From Notospermus geniculatus (Eukaryota > Nemertea > Pilidiophora > Heteronemertea > Lineidae): a stretch of DNA of 64,000 nucleotides. The position numbers and the translations under genes were made by a program. Shown here piece by piece: positions 21,243 through 32,703 of the stretch; position 1 is the first letter of the stretch; every line of letters starts with the position of its first letter. The stretch lies in NCBI GenBank assembly GCA_002633025.1, contig NMRB01000636.1, positions 33,892 through 97,891 on the forward strand. The letters run 5' to 3'. The notes under the pieces are model-generated. The model saw only the letters and a program-made list of their open reading frames with translations, was not told the DNA's origin and did not search any database.

Positions 21243-22520
21243 ATGTTCGCAGCACTGGCAAAAGGGGTCGCTCTGACTTTGACCCTGACGTCCTTGATTC
21301 TGATATCTCCTACGTCATCGTCGACCCTGACACCGGAAGCGACCGATCACGTGACGGACGACATGGGAACAGAAACAGGGACTGGTCCCACGACTCCGGA
21401 GATGCCAACGACCAGGAGGGTCCCCTCTGGTCCCATATATCCGCGTAATCTGGACTGCGTGTACACACCTGACGTCCTAGTCCGTCACATGGTCCCTATG
21501 AAGTTCCGAAACAGCAAAATATATGTGACTACGCCTCTGGTTGTGATCGGCATGGTACTCATCTTTCTCGTGAACGGACGACGGATGTTGAAAGCGTCTG
21601 CACATTTCTACATGTGTGTACTTTCAGTGGCCGACACTCTGGCCATTTTCATGTACATTGTTGAATTTCAAGTTAAACATGCGTCTAAGGGTAAGATGTA
21701 CCTGAACAAGCCACTGTGTGGCTGTTTGCACTACTTTTATCATGTTTGTCAGGAGTTCGCTGTCGCTGTTCTGGTGGTCATGACCATTGAGAGAATGCTT
21801 GCCATATTATTTCCGTTTAAGTTACAGAATTTTTTCTCTGTGAAGAAGGCAGCGCTCGTTTTAGGCGTCGCACTGGTATCTATTCTTATCATAAACTCTC
21901 CATGGCTTTGGGGCTGGACAGGCGGTCAATTCTTCAGACCTAATATGGGGTGGTATTACGTTTGTGGGGGTCTTAGGAAATACAAAAATTACAAACCCAG
22001 TTTGCCATACCAACATGCCCTGGACATCACCTTGTCTATAAAAACCTACTTGTTTCTAAACGTACCAATGATTATCTTATTTGCTTGCAACATCGCTATC
22101 ATTGTTACCATAGCTAAAGCCTCGAAAACCAAACTGACGGGTTCTGAGAAAGGTAATGATAAGGGGTCGTCTCAGCTTCGGCACATCACCGCCCAGACCC
22201 TTTCTGTCTCAATTCTATTCATTGTTTTTGGTCTGCCGTTTGCTGTCCTTGCACATCCAGATACCCCGAAACTCTTCTCCTCGTGGGCTAGAACGTGCTC
22301 GGATTTCCTTGCAATTCGATGGCTCCTCGAAATTTCTAAATTCCTTTTTGAATTGACGCACTGCCTGAATGCTTACCTGTACGCCATGACCAGCAAGCGG
22401 TTTAGAAGCGAACTACTTGTAGCGTTACACATCAAGGCCAACAAGAAGCCTGGTTCTAGTGCCAGCGGAACGCGGCAGACGGCGCTGCCGTCAGTCAGCA
22501 GCTCTGTTGCTCGCACCTAA
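21243..22520 (+). CDS. Rhodopsin-like (class A) seven-TM receptor, 425 aa, copy B
   Basis: This is the same receptor as in copy A, with full length and all landmarks preserved (D131, C159, E183-R184, C241, N376-A-Y-L-Y380). I count seven residue differences, all in the second half: L230F, K245R, F247Y, T291A, I362L, S400N and H424R. None touches a signature motif, and most are conservative, so both copies look functional. The changes at 230-247 lie in extracellular loop 2, where ligand contacts are common (inference). The acceptor CTTTTTCAG ends at 21234, eight bases before ATG, as in copy A. The 5'UTR intron is longer here because of the inverted-duplication insert. Confidence 0.92.
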   Translation: MFAALAKGVALTLTLTSLILISPTSSSTLTPEATDHVTDDMGTETGTGPTTPEMPTTRRVPSGPIYPRNLDCVYTPDVLVRHMVPMKFRNSKIYVTTPLVVIGMVLIFLVNGRRMLKASAHFYMCVLSVADTLAIFMYIVEFQVKHASKGKMYLNKPLCGCLHYFYHVCQEFAVAVLVVMTIERMLAILFPFKLQNFFSVKKAALVLGVALVSILIINSPWLWGWTGGQFFRPNMGWYYVCGGLRKYKNYKPSLPYQHALDITLSIKTYLFLNVPMIILFACNIAIIVTIAKASKTKLTGSEKGNDKGSSQLRHITAQTLSVSILFIVFGLPFAVLAHPDTPKLFSSWARTCSDFLAIRWLLEISKFLFELTHCLNAYLYAMTSKRFRSELLVALHIKANKKPGSSASGTRQTALPSVSSSVART

Positions 22521-22656
22521 AATCTCTCCTTCGTCGATTTGGGAGCTCGCTGTAATCGATCTGTTTTCTTCTGAATTCGTCTAATCTTTTGTCCTAACTA
22601 AAGTGAAATCGTTTCCTCAAGTAACCCGGTGTAACATCGGCTGGTGATTCCGTATG

Positions 22657-22800
22657 TCAGTGTGACCCTTACTGTTTGGGAAACGTTGGCAGATAGTTTC
22701 TCTATGTTCCTATTGTCAAGTCGCGGTTTATTCCTCAGACAATCGTAGGGAACACACAGAGATGGAGAACATTCAAAAGCGTCACACCTATTTCCCTCGT
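22657..22800 (+). other. Conserved 3' flank of the 425-aa GPCR, copy B
   Basis: This is the counterpart of 10929-11070. It probably belongs to the 3'UTR. A candidate AATAAA is at 23133-23138. Confidence 0.45.
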
Positions 22801-23920
22801 GAATAAGGTCAGGAAGTGCCTATTCGGTCATGATAGTGAGCGTATGTTCTTCGGTGACTTTATGCAACTTAAGTTCGGCCGTCACCCTGGCTGAAAAAAA
22901 AACTCGACGGGAAATCCGTTCCTCTTCGATTTCTCAGCTAATAGTAGCCTAGATGTCTTATTCATGTTGTAGTTAATATTGTATCTACCTCAATGTAGCG
23001 TTGTCTCCCAAAATAGCTGGCGCCATCTGGACTCTGGCGACCACATCACAGTTGATAACGTTTGGCTGCTCGCAGATTTGTGTTTTGTTTTATCTAAGAT
23101 GCAATCAGGGATTATCAGCAGACCAGGGAAATAATAAATATCAGAGAGTGACCGACATGGTCTCCATCGCCTAGTCGTTCTCGAGGCGATCGATCTGAGG
23201 CCATTGGCAAAGCGGCCATTACCTTTACAGTGCTGCCACCTATACCGTCTCGCTGTCTCTCGCGGTACTTGACAGTGTTGTTGTTGGTTCTCCTGTGTAT
23301 CTTCGTGAATGCTGTATCTAATCTTTGTCCTGTGTCTTTGATATTCTTGTCGACCTTTTTGTACTTGACAGTGTTCATCCAAATTGGTATCACGTGATTA
23401 AACCAGACTGCAGTAAAAACACGAGTCTTTTTTTCATTAATTTGGTTGACATGATCAGATTGCCTTTTATCATCAACTGATACGTAAACCGAGTCGGGTC
23501 GTAAACTTGTTCATCTCAATTTCCTTACCGGCACCGCATATTATTTATGTATTTATGTAATATTAACACAGGAGACGATGAATTTATAATTCGTCGCATC
23601 CGACGAGGTCGGACAATAATCCACTCATCATGGACGTAAATCTCCCGGCCCGCCACCGGGGAACACAAAACAAGAGATCAACTTCCTTATTTTCATTCTT
23701 CCTCGTTGCCTAATTTGGAGCCATCGCCATATTCCGGGAAATAACTCATAAAAATTGTAAGTAAGAGGCCCAAAGGGTACACTAGGATTGTTCTTGTAGT
23801 AGGTGTACCGTGCATCTCGGAACCTATAGGATGTTTATCATTTATTGCCGCTCGGTTTGGCGCCAAGGTAAATCATCACGCAGACGGGGGTTTGTAAGGC
23901 CCCTGGAGCCTTCACCTACA

Positions 23921-24189
23921 CTAGATTAGTTCCAGATCTCACCGCTAGGAGTAAATACTGAGACTGGTAGCGCCTGTCGTCCGTCACGTGATCTGCCGTA
24001 AGTAGCCGATGAAAAATGCGCCGATTGGTCGATTCCACTCGCTCTCATTCAACAAAAGAGCAATCAATGGTTGTTCAACCAATCAACGCGTTTTTCATTG
24101 GCTGCTTGCTGATCACGTGCATGATTATGGACGACAGGCGGTACCGACCTCAGTATCTACTCCTACCGTGTGACCTGGAACTAACCTAG
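23921..24189. mobile_element. TIR element beginning CTAGATTAGTTCCAG, copy B
   Basis: This is the counterpart of 12182-12447, with both long inverted ends retained. Confidence 0.7.
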
Positions 24190-24555
24190 AATTGTCTTGA
24201 CGGGAAGGAGTGTCGTGGTGTGAAAATCCAGCCAATCCTTGCTCACCCTGTTTGTGTATGCAATGTTACACGTCGCCATGTTTACCAAGTCTATTTATTG
24301 ATGTATTGGGTTGCGTAAAAGGACCGCGTTTTTCGCCAACCACCTGAATGATGCAGAATAAACTATTTGTAATGGAAAGGAGCGTGAGATTGACTTCTGG
24401 CCTGGCGTCACACTGTGAGATTTCGGCAAAATTCTGATTTTCTATCGCCAGATTTGCAAGTTGCTCATTGAGTCAGTGCAGAGGTTTCAAATGAATGTCG
24501 TAGTACCAGTAGTACAAGGGCCGAATTCTTAAAAGCCTTATGGCGTTAAGCTTAA

Positions 24556-24768
24556 AGAAGCACGCTATACGATCCCTTATCGATATTTTGACTGCCGACG
24601 TAGAGAAAGCCACCTAGCGGCAGCAATACCAACTACAAAAACATTACAAAATGTACATCGGGTCCATTCGCCTACAACGTACTTACATGTAGTCCCTGTG
24701 GTCGGAGAGTGGCGCGCATGGCGATGGTGGCGCCGTCTGTCGAGAAAAAGTGGCAATACCAAGCTCCT
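24556..24768. mobile_element. TTAA-flanked MITE, copy B
   Basis: This is the counterpart of 13089-13302, between TTAA at 24552-24555 and 24769-24772. Confidence 0.7.
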
Positions 24769-26270
24769 TTAAGCAATGTACACAGTGGCAGGCAGGGCTA
24801 ATGTGTTAATCACACATTTAGTACCGAAACTCTTGGCAGCCCTGCCGCTGTAAATCAGCACCGATAAAACGCTGCTTACGTTTTAATACCCATACCCTTT
24901 ATGATTTCGGCCCTACGTGTTGCACGGGTGTTCGAGACTCGTAGCCTCGTCCCCAGGAGACAAGTTATCAATCAATTAGTCTTCAATTAAGTGAGAGGAT
25001 GATAACAGTTGTTTAAGTATCACCTTATCTAGATATCATCACTGTTGACCGATCGATGGAGACCGAGCAGTAAACGGGCGACGAACCATCGATATTGTTT
25101 GATGAGATCTGAAAACACGTCGCATCATTTTGGATGAGTTGCGGGGGCAGGCGTCTTACTCACCAGTCAGCGGGAGGCGCGGAACGGTCGTGATTGAAAA
25201 CGAGGCTTGGGGAAACTTGGAGGGAGTTTTCCAACTGAACGCGGAGGTATTTAAACATCACGGAAGAATTTCACGTCTCTTCAGTTTCTGCTGTAACCAA
25301 CTCAGACAGGCAGGACTTAAGTTTTGTACTGGGTGACCCGGATTTTACGGATTTGGTTTGTAAGAGCTTTTGAGGCGGAAGTTTAAAAGTTTTCTGGTAA
25401 GTTATTGATGATCGTTTTCAAATAATGTTGTAAAGTTGTAGCAACAATTTGTAGTATGCTAATGACATAACTCTGATCGCTCAATGCATGTATCTTATAT
25501 AATATTTCAGGTCGACTTTTTCTTTCGTTCAGCGTGGTCTTGCGCATGCAGTTCGTTGGCCACGAAAATTTTTTTCATCTTTTTCCATGTTTTTCCCCTT
25601 TTGATACATGTATATTGTTTGAGAGGGCTGGAAATCGTTGTTTATCGGGTGTTCTCCAGAGAGTATAGATAGATTCGTCCGGTAATTCAGCAATGTTGTT
25701 TCAAGTTAAATCAGGGTAACCTCACCTTTCAATTATCCAGCCCGAAAAAAAAGATTCTATCTTACAAATTGAATGAACGTTTAAGAAGAATCTTTTTTTC
25801 AGCTGGACCACTAAATCGATTAAGTATCGAAGTTCCTAATTTTCCCATTTACGTGAGGTCACACGAACTGTAATCTTCTGGAGTGGTCCGCCACTTTCTC
25901 CAAGCTTTATAAAGAAACACTACAGCAGCGATTGTAGCGTCGGCATATTTACCTTAAAAACTGTCATAGATTTACCCTGTCTACGAAATCCAGCATCAAT
26001 CGGCTGATGACTGGTAATCTCGTGACTAGAAAGGGTACACTTGATTCAGAAGAGGGATATGTTGATTCGTTAAACAATGCCCACTCAAATCATTGGTCCT
26101 AGTTAATTGCACCAAATTTAGAGGCCCAGAAGTGCATTTTTCTCAAAGGATTGATAAGTGTATGTTACTTTGAGTATTGCCCTCAAAGGGTTTCTATGTT
26201 TTGAAAGCAAATGGCCAAAAAGGCTCAAAATACTACCCTTGCGCATTGAATAATGGCTGAAGTGGTATTA

Positions 26271-26418
26271 GGGAGGTTTAGAAATCAAACGATAATGTAA
26301 AGGTTGACGACAACGTTATTGTTGTACCGAAAATGCAATATAAAATCTGGTTCATGTGTAGTATGAAAAATGACGTTGTCGTAAAGTTTACGTTTATCTT
26401 TAAATTTCTAAACCTCCC
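26271..26418. mobile_element. GGGAGGTTTAGAAAT MITE, first of two, copy B
   Basis: This is the counterpart of 14799-14946, with TA on both sides and near-perfect arms. Confidence 0.85.
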
Positions 26419-26533
26419 TAATATTTCGATAAAATGATACGGATTTGCTAGAGACACCGTCAGGAATGAAAGAGGCGGTGGTCCTTATATCTGAAACGGA
26501 TTGTTGGAACCGACAAAACATGTTGTACCAATA

Positions 26534-26682
26534 GGGAGGTTTAGAAATCAAACGATAAACATAAACGTTAACGACAACGTTATTTTTGTACCGAAAATGC
26601 AATATGTAATCTGGTTAATGTGTAGTATGAAAAATAACGTTGTCGTTAAGTTTACGTTGATCGTTTGATTTCTAAATCTCCC
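26534..26682. mobile_element. GGGAGGTTTAGAAAT MITE, second of two, copy B
   Basis: This is the counterpart of 15061-15205. Both ends (GGGAGGTTTAG and CTAAATCTCCC) are better preserved here than in copy A. Confidence 0.85.
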
Positions 26683-26730
26683 TAAAAACTGCTTTTCATT
26701 GACAAATCACCGGACAAAACTGCCAACGCA

Positions 26731-26909
26731 AAGGCATTGTACGTGAGAGTGTTTTCGTCTGAGATTGCTCTCAATGGGCAATTCACCATGATTGTTGGTT
26801 TCGTTCCGACTGACTGAAACCTTTGACACAGACGACTGTGTTTTCTATGGTTGAGTTGCCCATATAGAGAGCCAACTCGTCTGAGAAAACCCTCACGTGG
26901 AGAGGCGCC
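26731..26909. mobile_element. TIR element with TTGGCTCTCAATGGGCAATT-type ends, copy B
   Basis: This is the counterpart of 15255-15432. A second MITE has inserted at the TTAA immediately next to its right end in this copy. Confidence 0.7.
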
Positions 26910-26913
26910 TTAA

Positions 26914-27152
26914 AGGAGTTAGACGCCGAAGTTGTAAACACTCACTCACTGGTTCTCTATCCACGGCCGCCTGCGGTGCTGCCACCTATTGTCGGTGATA
27001 TGTACTGACGTGAATATCGTGAGTGAGTTGCATCGGACCGGGAACCAGTCTAACGATCACGGGTGCTGCCACCTGCACGAAGGAATAAAACTAGTTTGCC
27101 GACCATATTTGTAAACAAACCAGCTTGTTTACAACTTCGGCGTCTAACTCCT
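26914..27152. mobile_element. 239-bp TTAA-target MITE, copy B only
   Basis: The perfect ends AGGAGTTAGACGCCGAAGTT and AACTTCGGCGTCTAACTCCT lie between TTAA 26910-26913 and 27153-27156. Copy A has the empty site with a single TTAA (15432-15437 region). The exact TTAA duplication and clean empty allele indicate a recent piggyBac-type insertion. There is no coding capacity. Confidence 0.92.
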
Positions 27153-27490
27153 TTAAGACATGCGGCCTCTGGTGAGAGGAGCAGCAACTAGAAACATGAT
27201 CCGGAATGCATGCTGTTCCTTGACAATCATCAGTTCCTTATTCAATCGCCTCTCGATTATTTCCGTAAAGAGAAACCAGAGCTGGTCAATTCATTATTAA
27301 TTTGTCTTTGGCCATTCATCGAGTTTTTCTTTGTTTATGGAGCCAATGTAATGATTCTAATTGCTATTCCAAAAGCAGGTCTGATTTCAGTGCTGCTTTA
27401 TTACATGTAACAAATGTACACAAGTACCGCATTCGATTACTTCCTCGGGCAAGCCCCGGAAGGACAAGCTGAGCGTGCGCACAACAGCCA

Positions 27491-27597
27491 GTAATCGAAC
27501 GCTGTCGTGTTAGACACGAGAAAAATGTGCTGTGATTGGCTGGCTGAATATCCGCCATGACACTTTACTCGTGTCTAACACGACAGCGTTCGATTAC
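27491..27597. repeat. Perfect 30-bp inverted repeat, copy B
   Basis: This is the counterpart of 15782-15888. Both arms have remained exact reverse complements in both copies. Confidence 0.8.
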
Positions 27598-28680
27598 TTT
27601 TGCACGCCGATATACACTGATGTATGCGAGGGCTGTGTGCATCTCATGATCGGAAGTGACATCCTGCTTTGCATCCTGGGAAGGTTACACGAGAAGNCCG
27701 AACTCAGGATTATGCCGAGGGATGGGCGAGGACGGTGTCTGTGGGTAACAAGCTGGTAGCATACAGACGGAAAACTCAGTGATGAGGTCGTCTCCGTGAG
27801 CCAACGCGGCTTGAGCGAAAAACCTGTGTGTGTTACCTCATTCCTGGGAGACCTTTTCGTCGGAATGAGCTTAAGAAGGCTCAAAACGACCACGCATGTA
27901 CAGACTATCGTACTAAACTACCATACCCGATGAATATACAGGGTTTGGGCAAGTGTGATAAAATCTAATGCCCCCACCCTTCTGATGTCCCCATGCATTA
28001 GTGGTGCAGGATTAGGGTTTTGGTCTCTCTAGTGTCCAATTCAATGGTGCCGCTTAATCCGTAAATGTATTGTTGGGGGACATCACATATCGGGGTACAT
28101 TAGACTCTTTTACACCGGGTTACTTCGTATGTAGACGATGTGGGGTCCCAGATGATGTGTAGGCAAGTCTTAAACTTGTTCTTCACTGAATCGGTCCCCG
28201 GAGATTTAGAGGGCTGTTGAGGTAACTTTATAAGACATGCGATGCCACACGGGACTTTGAACTATATCTCTATCTCAAATCCCTATCGGTCATAGTTAAT
28301 CGAAGTAAATTTCTTTGATCCTGAGGCGAATTAGTATCGGAAAGTCTAATAAAAGAAACTGTGATTTTTTTCTCTAGGTTACGAAATGTCATGTAGCATG
28401 TGAAATGCCAGCGGTAGATTTGATGCCCTTTGAACACATGTCAAAAACAATTGTTTCTAGTTCATTCAATATATGAAAAATTGTTTGTGATGTGAAAGTA
28501 ACGTCTTAGAAGCTGACGTGTGAGGTAAGATGGGTTTGGGCGTATGAATCATGATATTCCACTTATATTTGTTGTATAAATGGTGCCGGAATGAAACGAA
28601 ATGAAAAAAGGAAAAGAAAGTGTTTTAAGTGCCTGTATTCACTATAGAGTGATCAAAGACAATATGTGTAGTGACAAAAG

Positions 28681-30092
28681 AGGGCGGTTTTGAGGCTACA
28701 TTTCAAGATTGAGATGCTGCCGCGTCGCGAAATGACATGTCTGTCGGTGTATCGTTATGAGAAACCCGAATGACTGTTTATCCCGACAGGGCGGCGCTGC
28801 GAACGGGACGGAACAAAGCAATGTAATGACGCCGCGTCATGACGTCCTGACGCAGCACAACGGGACGAGGTACAACCGCTTACAGCGCCTCATAGTGGCG
28901 GTAGTTGTGCAGGTTCCTCATTCCCCTCACTAAAACAGCGACACCTTTTGGCGGTTCGCTGGTCGTATCTTTTGCGAATCATTACTGCTGTCATTGCACT
29001 CTCACCTCTCGCCACCTATCCATTATCTAACAACAGTGTCGGACACGTTTCCATGGGGATCTATTTCACACTTACACCTGTTTGATTTCCGGCCAATAAA
29101 GGTGAAACTGAGACTGAGATAACCCCGCGGGTACTGGGGGTCGGATAATGCTTTTTCTCTGCCAATTTTATGGCTTTGTTTTGCGAATTAATCCCATAAG
29201 CGGACGCAGGCCGTACATCACCGATCCAAAAAATGCATAAATGCGTAATACGGTGTAAGCAATAAAACCTGCTATAACGCCTACCAAATCACGCATTTCG
29301 CCGAGTCGAGTTTTTGTGGGTTTTTTTCAAAGAGCACTTTAGACTGCGACTGACCTTTCCCCACACCTCAAAGTATTCTCACCGCAACTCAGACACCACC
29401 GAATGGATAGGTCAAATTGTAAAATGATAGAGAGCCTAGTTGTGCGAGCTAGAGACAGACAGGCCAGAGCCAATTTGCGGGAGACTAAAGAGATAGACAA
29501 TCCATGGCCATTTTTGGGATCACCGAGTTTTTTTGTTCTGTTTTGGTTTTTGTGTTTCTCGGGTGCCATTACCATGCAGACATAATCTCGGAAAATGTGC
29601 AGGCTAATGGTTTCTAATTAGATTGTAGAGCGCATGCGTCATTATCGCGCTAAGCTCTGATTGGTCGGTGAGTCATCATTCGACATCATGGTGGCCCCGT
29701 CATTGCAGAGGGATTACCACGGTATTTATGTAGAAGTAGGCCTACTCCCAGTAGAGGGTGCTAAAAAAACTGGGAATTTATATGGAATGATGTAAAAAAA
29801 GCGCAAATAGCCAATGTATGTTGTTGATTTTATTGCCGTTAAAAAATATATGAAGGGCTCGAACTAACTCATCCCCGAGTCGCCACGTGTTCCATCCCAG
29901 AGCTGGATTTACGCGAAATAAGTATATCGGTGGAATGGGTAACACTATTTTGCACTTAACTGAGAAAAAATGAATGGAGGCGTATGCTTGGGGGAATAAA
30001 ACATGAATATGTGTGCACTTGTGGATCTAATAGTCGGTGGAAAGAAACAGTGCGTACTGTTAACACCGTTTTTGAAGGGCGTAATTTGAAGA
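28681..30092. other. Intergenic, no gene; MITE-like piece at 28788-28920
   Basis: No coding region is supported. At about 28788-28920 lies a GACAGGGCGGCGCTGC...TACAGCGCCTCATAGTGGCGG element with GACGTC/TGACG-rich interior. It is related to 32549-32703, 38540-38680 and 56218-56335. Confidence 0.45.
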
Positions 30093-30235
30093 ATGTGTTT
30101 CCCCTTATTGTTTGGGAGACGCTGGCAGAAGGATCGACGGGTTTTTCAGTGTCTCCTATCGTCTAGTCGCTGCTTATTCCGTCAGACAATAGTTGGGGAA
30201 CACTCGCAGATGGAGAACATTCAAAAACGTTACAT
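30093..30235 (+). repeat. Diverged orphan copy of the GPCR 3' flank
   Basis: The stretch aligns with 10929-11070 and 22657-22800. Shared blocks include ACGCTGGCAGA, TTATTCC(T/G)CAGACAAT, GGGAACAC and GAGAACATTCAAAA. It is clearly more diverged than the two large copies are from each other. No receptor coding sequence lies before it. It is either the relic of a lost receptor gene or a repeat that is also part of the receptor 3'UTR. Confidence 0.6.
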
Positions 30236-31780
30236 CGGCAATGCCCAGTCCCACCAAACGCCTCTGAGGTCCTAAAAAACGCGACAAGGGTGCAAAATAT
30301 TTGAGAGCAAAGTTGTTGAGATGTTCCTGTTCTGAGCCAATATGAAACTTGCCATTGCATCCTTGTGAACAAAGTTGACGGGGGGGGGGGTTCAAATCAG
30401 TAGGATTATGAACAGAAAGGGTCGTAATATAAAATAAGCACCAGCACCAGACGAGACCAAACCGATGCTAACAGACGTTTGACTTTTAGTCTTCTTTGAC
30501 TGGCGAGCATTAGTCGTTCACAGCAAACCAATACCGAGATCCTAAGGGTTTACCTTCCTCGTGGAGTCTATCGATACCGCTCAGGGCCTCGGCGGCCAAT
30601 TTGCTTAATAGATATTGGTCCTGTCTATTAGGGTGAGATACCGGAGGGATCGCGGCCCGACTCGGATGAAAAAGAAAATTTTAGGTAAATGTTGAATGTT
30701 TAGCGTATTCGTTATTGTTTATAAATGAAGTTTTCGATTGACAGAGGGGGTATACTGGATTTGCTTGTATATACGCTTGAGGCTAGGCCCACTTCCTTCT
30801 ATGTCGTTTTAGGTAAAGACAATGAATACGTGTATTGAAGAATCGGTGATCAAATAAATACGATTGTTGTTAATTCGTAGAACAAAGTATTCATTAGATT
30901 AGACCCTACTTTTCATTTTCATCAAAGGTATGAAAAGTCAGTGTGCCTCAGATTTCAGAGGTCGGCATGTGGTTAGTCTGATGTAAGCATGGTTTTGTTT
31001 CAAGTCTTTTGGTCTGGCAGTCCCGTCAGCGAGCCATTGCTGAAGTGTACGTCAGCCGATTTGATGACAGATTATTTGAATGACGTTCGTGGTGACCGGC
31101 CGAGCGCGGGGAACTCCCCAGTAATTGATGACGTAGTTCGCAGAAAGGGAATCACGGCGTCGGTTTGACCGGGTGATCTGACGTCAGCCTAAGTCCATGA
31201 AATGTTAACTCTTTAAGAGATCAGTAAGCCTTGTGATAAGCGGTGCCACCGCAAAACCACTGACTCATCAGATAACCTATCTTTAATCAAGAAACTTCAT
31301 AAACGCATCACATTCTTTGAAAATTGACCCATGGACAGAAAATCCTAGTTTTATTTACCTTAATTTGAGGGCACTGGCTATCACAAACCATTGGTATTTA
31401 CAATTTCTCAAATTAGCACTTTGACTTTTATCCGTCCGACTATCGAACCGCGAATCAAAATTGTCATCAAATGTTTTCGTATCGCGTGTCGGCCTTTGTT
31501 CGTTCGCCACCAATCTTTGATCTCTGATACTAAAATCATCTCATCATTAAATCGATCTGTTAAGTTATGATGCATAGTTTCTATATTTACGTGATAAAGT
31601 GGAGGTTTTTCTTTGTCACTTCCGCACTGGACTCAAAAAAGTCATTTTTTCAGAACAAAAACGATTCCCCTTGTGTAAACTACTCTAAATCCATGTGTAT
31701 AAGGCCTTCATACACTGATATACAGAAGTCGAAAATAACTGGCAGTACCAACAATAGGCCATTGGACCAACCCCCTCAAC
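30236..31780. other. Intergenic, no gene
   Basis: Only short ORFs with no recognisable motif occur (for example 31567-31863, which runs into a repeat). There is a G-run at 30380-30390. I see nothing functional. Confidence 0.4.
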
Positions 31781-31782
31781 AA

Positions 31783-31945
31783 AAGGCGCAGTCAGCCGCG
31801 CTTATCTCCAAAAGATGGCAGCAAAGTTCTAGCGGACCAAAATACAAAAGAAAAATCTCTTGATTGGTGCTCAATCAAGCAAGCATGGGTCCGCCAGGCT
31901 TTGAATTGGGCCGTAGTGACACCTATTGGTCAACTGACTGACAGC
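31783..31945. mobile_element. Dispersed element with AGCAAAGTTCTAGCGGACCA, copy 1
   Basis: The element starts GCAGTCAGCCGCGCTTATCT, carries AAAGATGGCAGCAAAGTTCT and ends near GACACCTATTGGTCAACTGA. Two more copies are at 52309-52460 and, inverted, at 61998-62161. It is a non-coding, short dispersed repeat, probably a MITE. Confidence 0.75.
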
Positions 31946-32548
31946 TTCTATTGACATCGGACTGCTAAAAGCATCCAAGAAAATTGGACGATTTTAAATC
32001 AATTCCGTGATATCATTAGAATTAACACTCAACTGAACCTTTCTGCTCTTAAACAAAAAAAGACAGGACAATAAGAGCCCAGCACAAATTGAAATCGACA
32101 CCTCACTGTTAAAAAAACATGAAGAAAACAAGCCTCATCAATTTAAAGGTTGTTTCTTTCATCAGACGATGCCATCTGCTCACGTCTGATGCGTGCCTAT
32201 GTCTGCACCTTATGTCTATTTTCATCTGCTCCACGCTGAATATCAACCTTTTATTCAAATTAAAAAGCATCATTCCCCCGTTATCCTGCTTTTAACTTGC
32301 TGAATTGCACCGCCGGGACTCATCAGTTGATGACGACGATGGTTGAACTCTAGAAACATCAAACATGTGATAAGTGTATGCCTTGTGTGCAGAAACATTT
32401 CTTGGTAGATTGAAAACTAGGATTGTCGCAAAGCAAGGACTGAGTGGATACCTACATTTTAGGCGCTGTCAGTGACGATTGAGACTTTTCCCTGACGTCA
32501 ACAACAGCTGAAAAATATAGACCGATGATGAACCCCATTTTATCGCCA

Positions 32549-32703
32549 CAGGGCGGCGCTGCAAGCGGTAGTACCGACAACGTCAGAAACAGAGCAAAGC
32601 AACGCAATGACGTCGCGTCATGACGTTCTTGACGCACGCAACATGGACGAACGCCGAAAAGACGTAGGCCTACAACGCTTACACCGCCTCCTAGTGGCGG
32701 TAG
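32549..32703. mobile_element. MITE with GGGCGGCGCTGCAAGCGGT end
   Basis: The left end CAGGGCGGCGCTGCAAGCGG is mirrored by CGCTTACACCGCCTCCTAGTG. The interior is rich in GACGTC/TGACG. Relatives are at 28788, 38540 and 56218. Confidence 0.6.

Larger units (their letters stand above)
17918..28680. repeat. Large direct repeat, copy B (~10.8 kb)
   Basis: This matches 6504-17419. Compared with copy A it carries three extra insertions (19588, about 20572, 26914), lacks two MITEs (8172 and 12698 of copy A) and has an N at 27697 in place of the sequence equivalent to 15988-16433. The flanks on the right (28681 onward) have no counterpart in copy A. Confidence 0.92.

Noticed and set aside
1649-22520. 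Receptors of this window as the receptor for the linked prohormone
   Set aside because: CRF/DH44-type peptides are known to use class B receptors and these are class A. Physical linkage alone is not evidence.
22990-23393. Minus-strand ORFs downstream of the copy B receptor (130 and 92 codons)
   Set aside because: The matching sequence in copy A is broken by indels, as expected for noncoding 3' flank.
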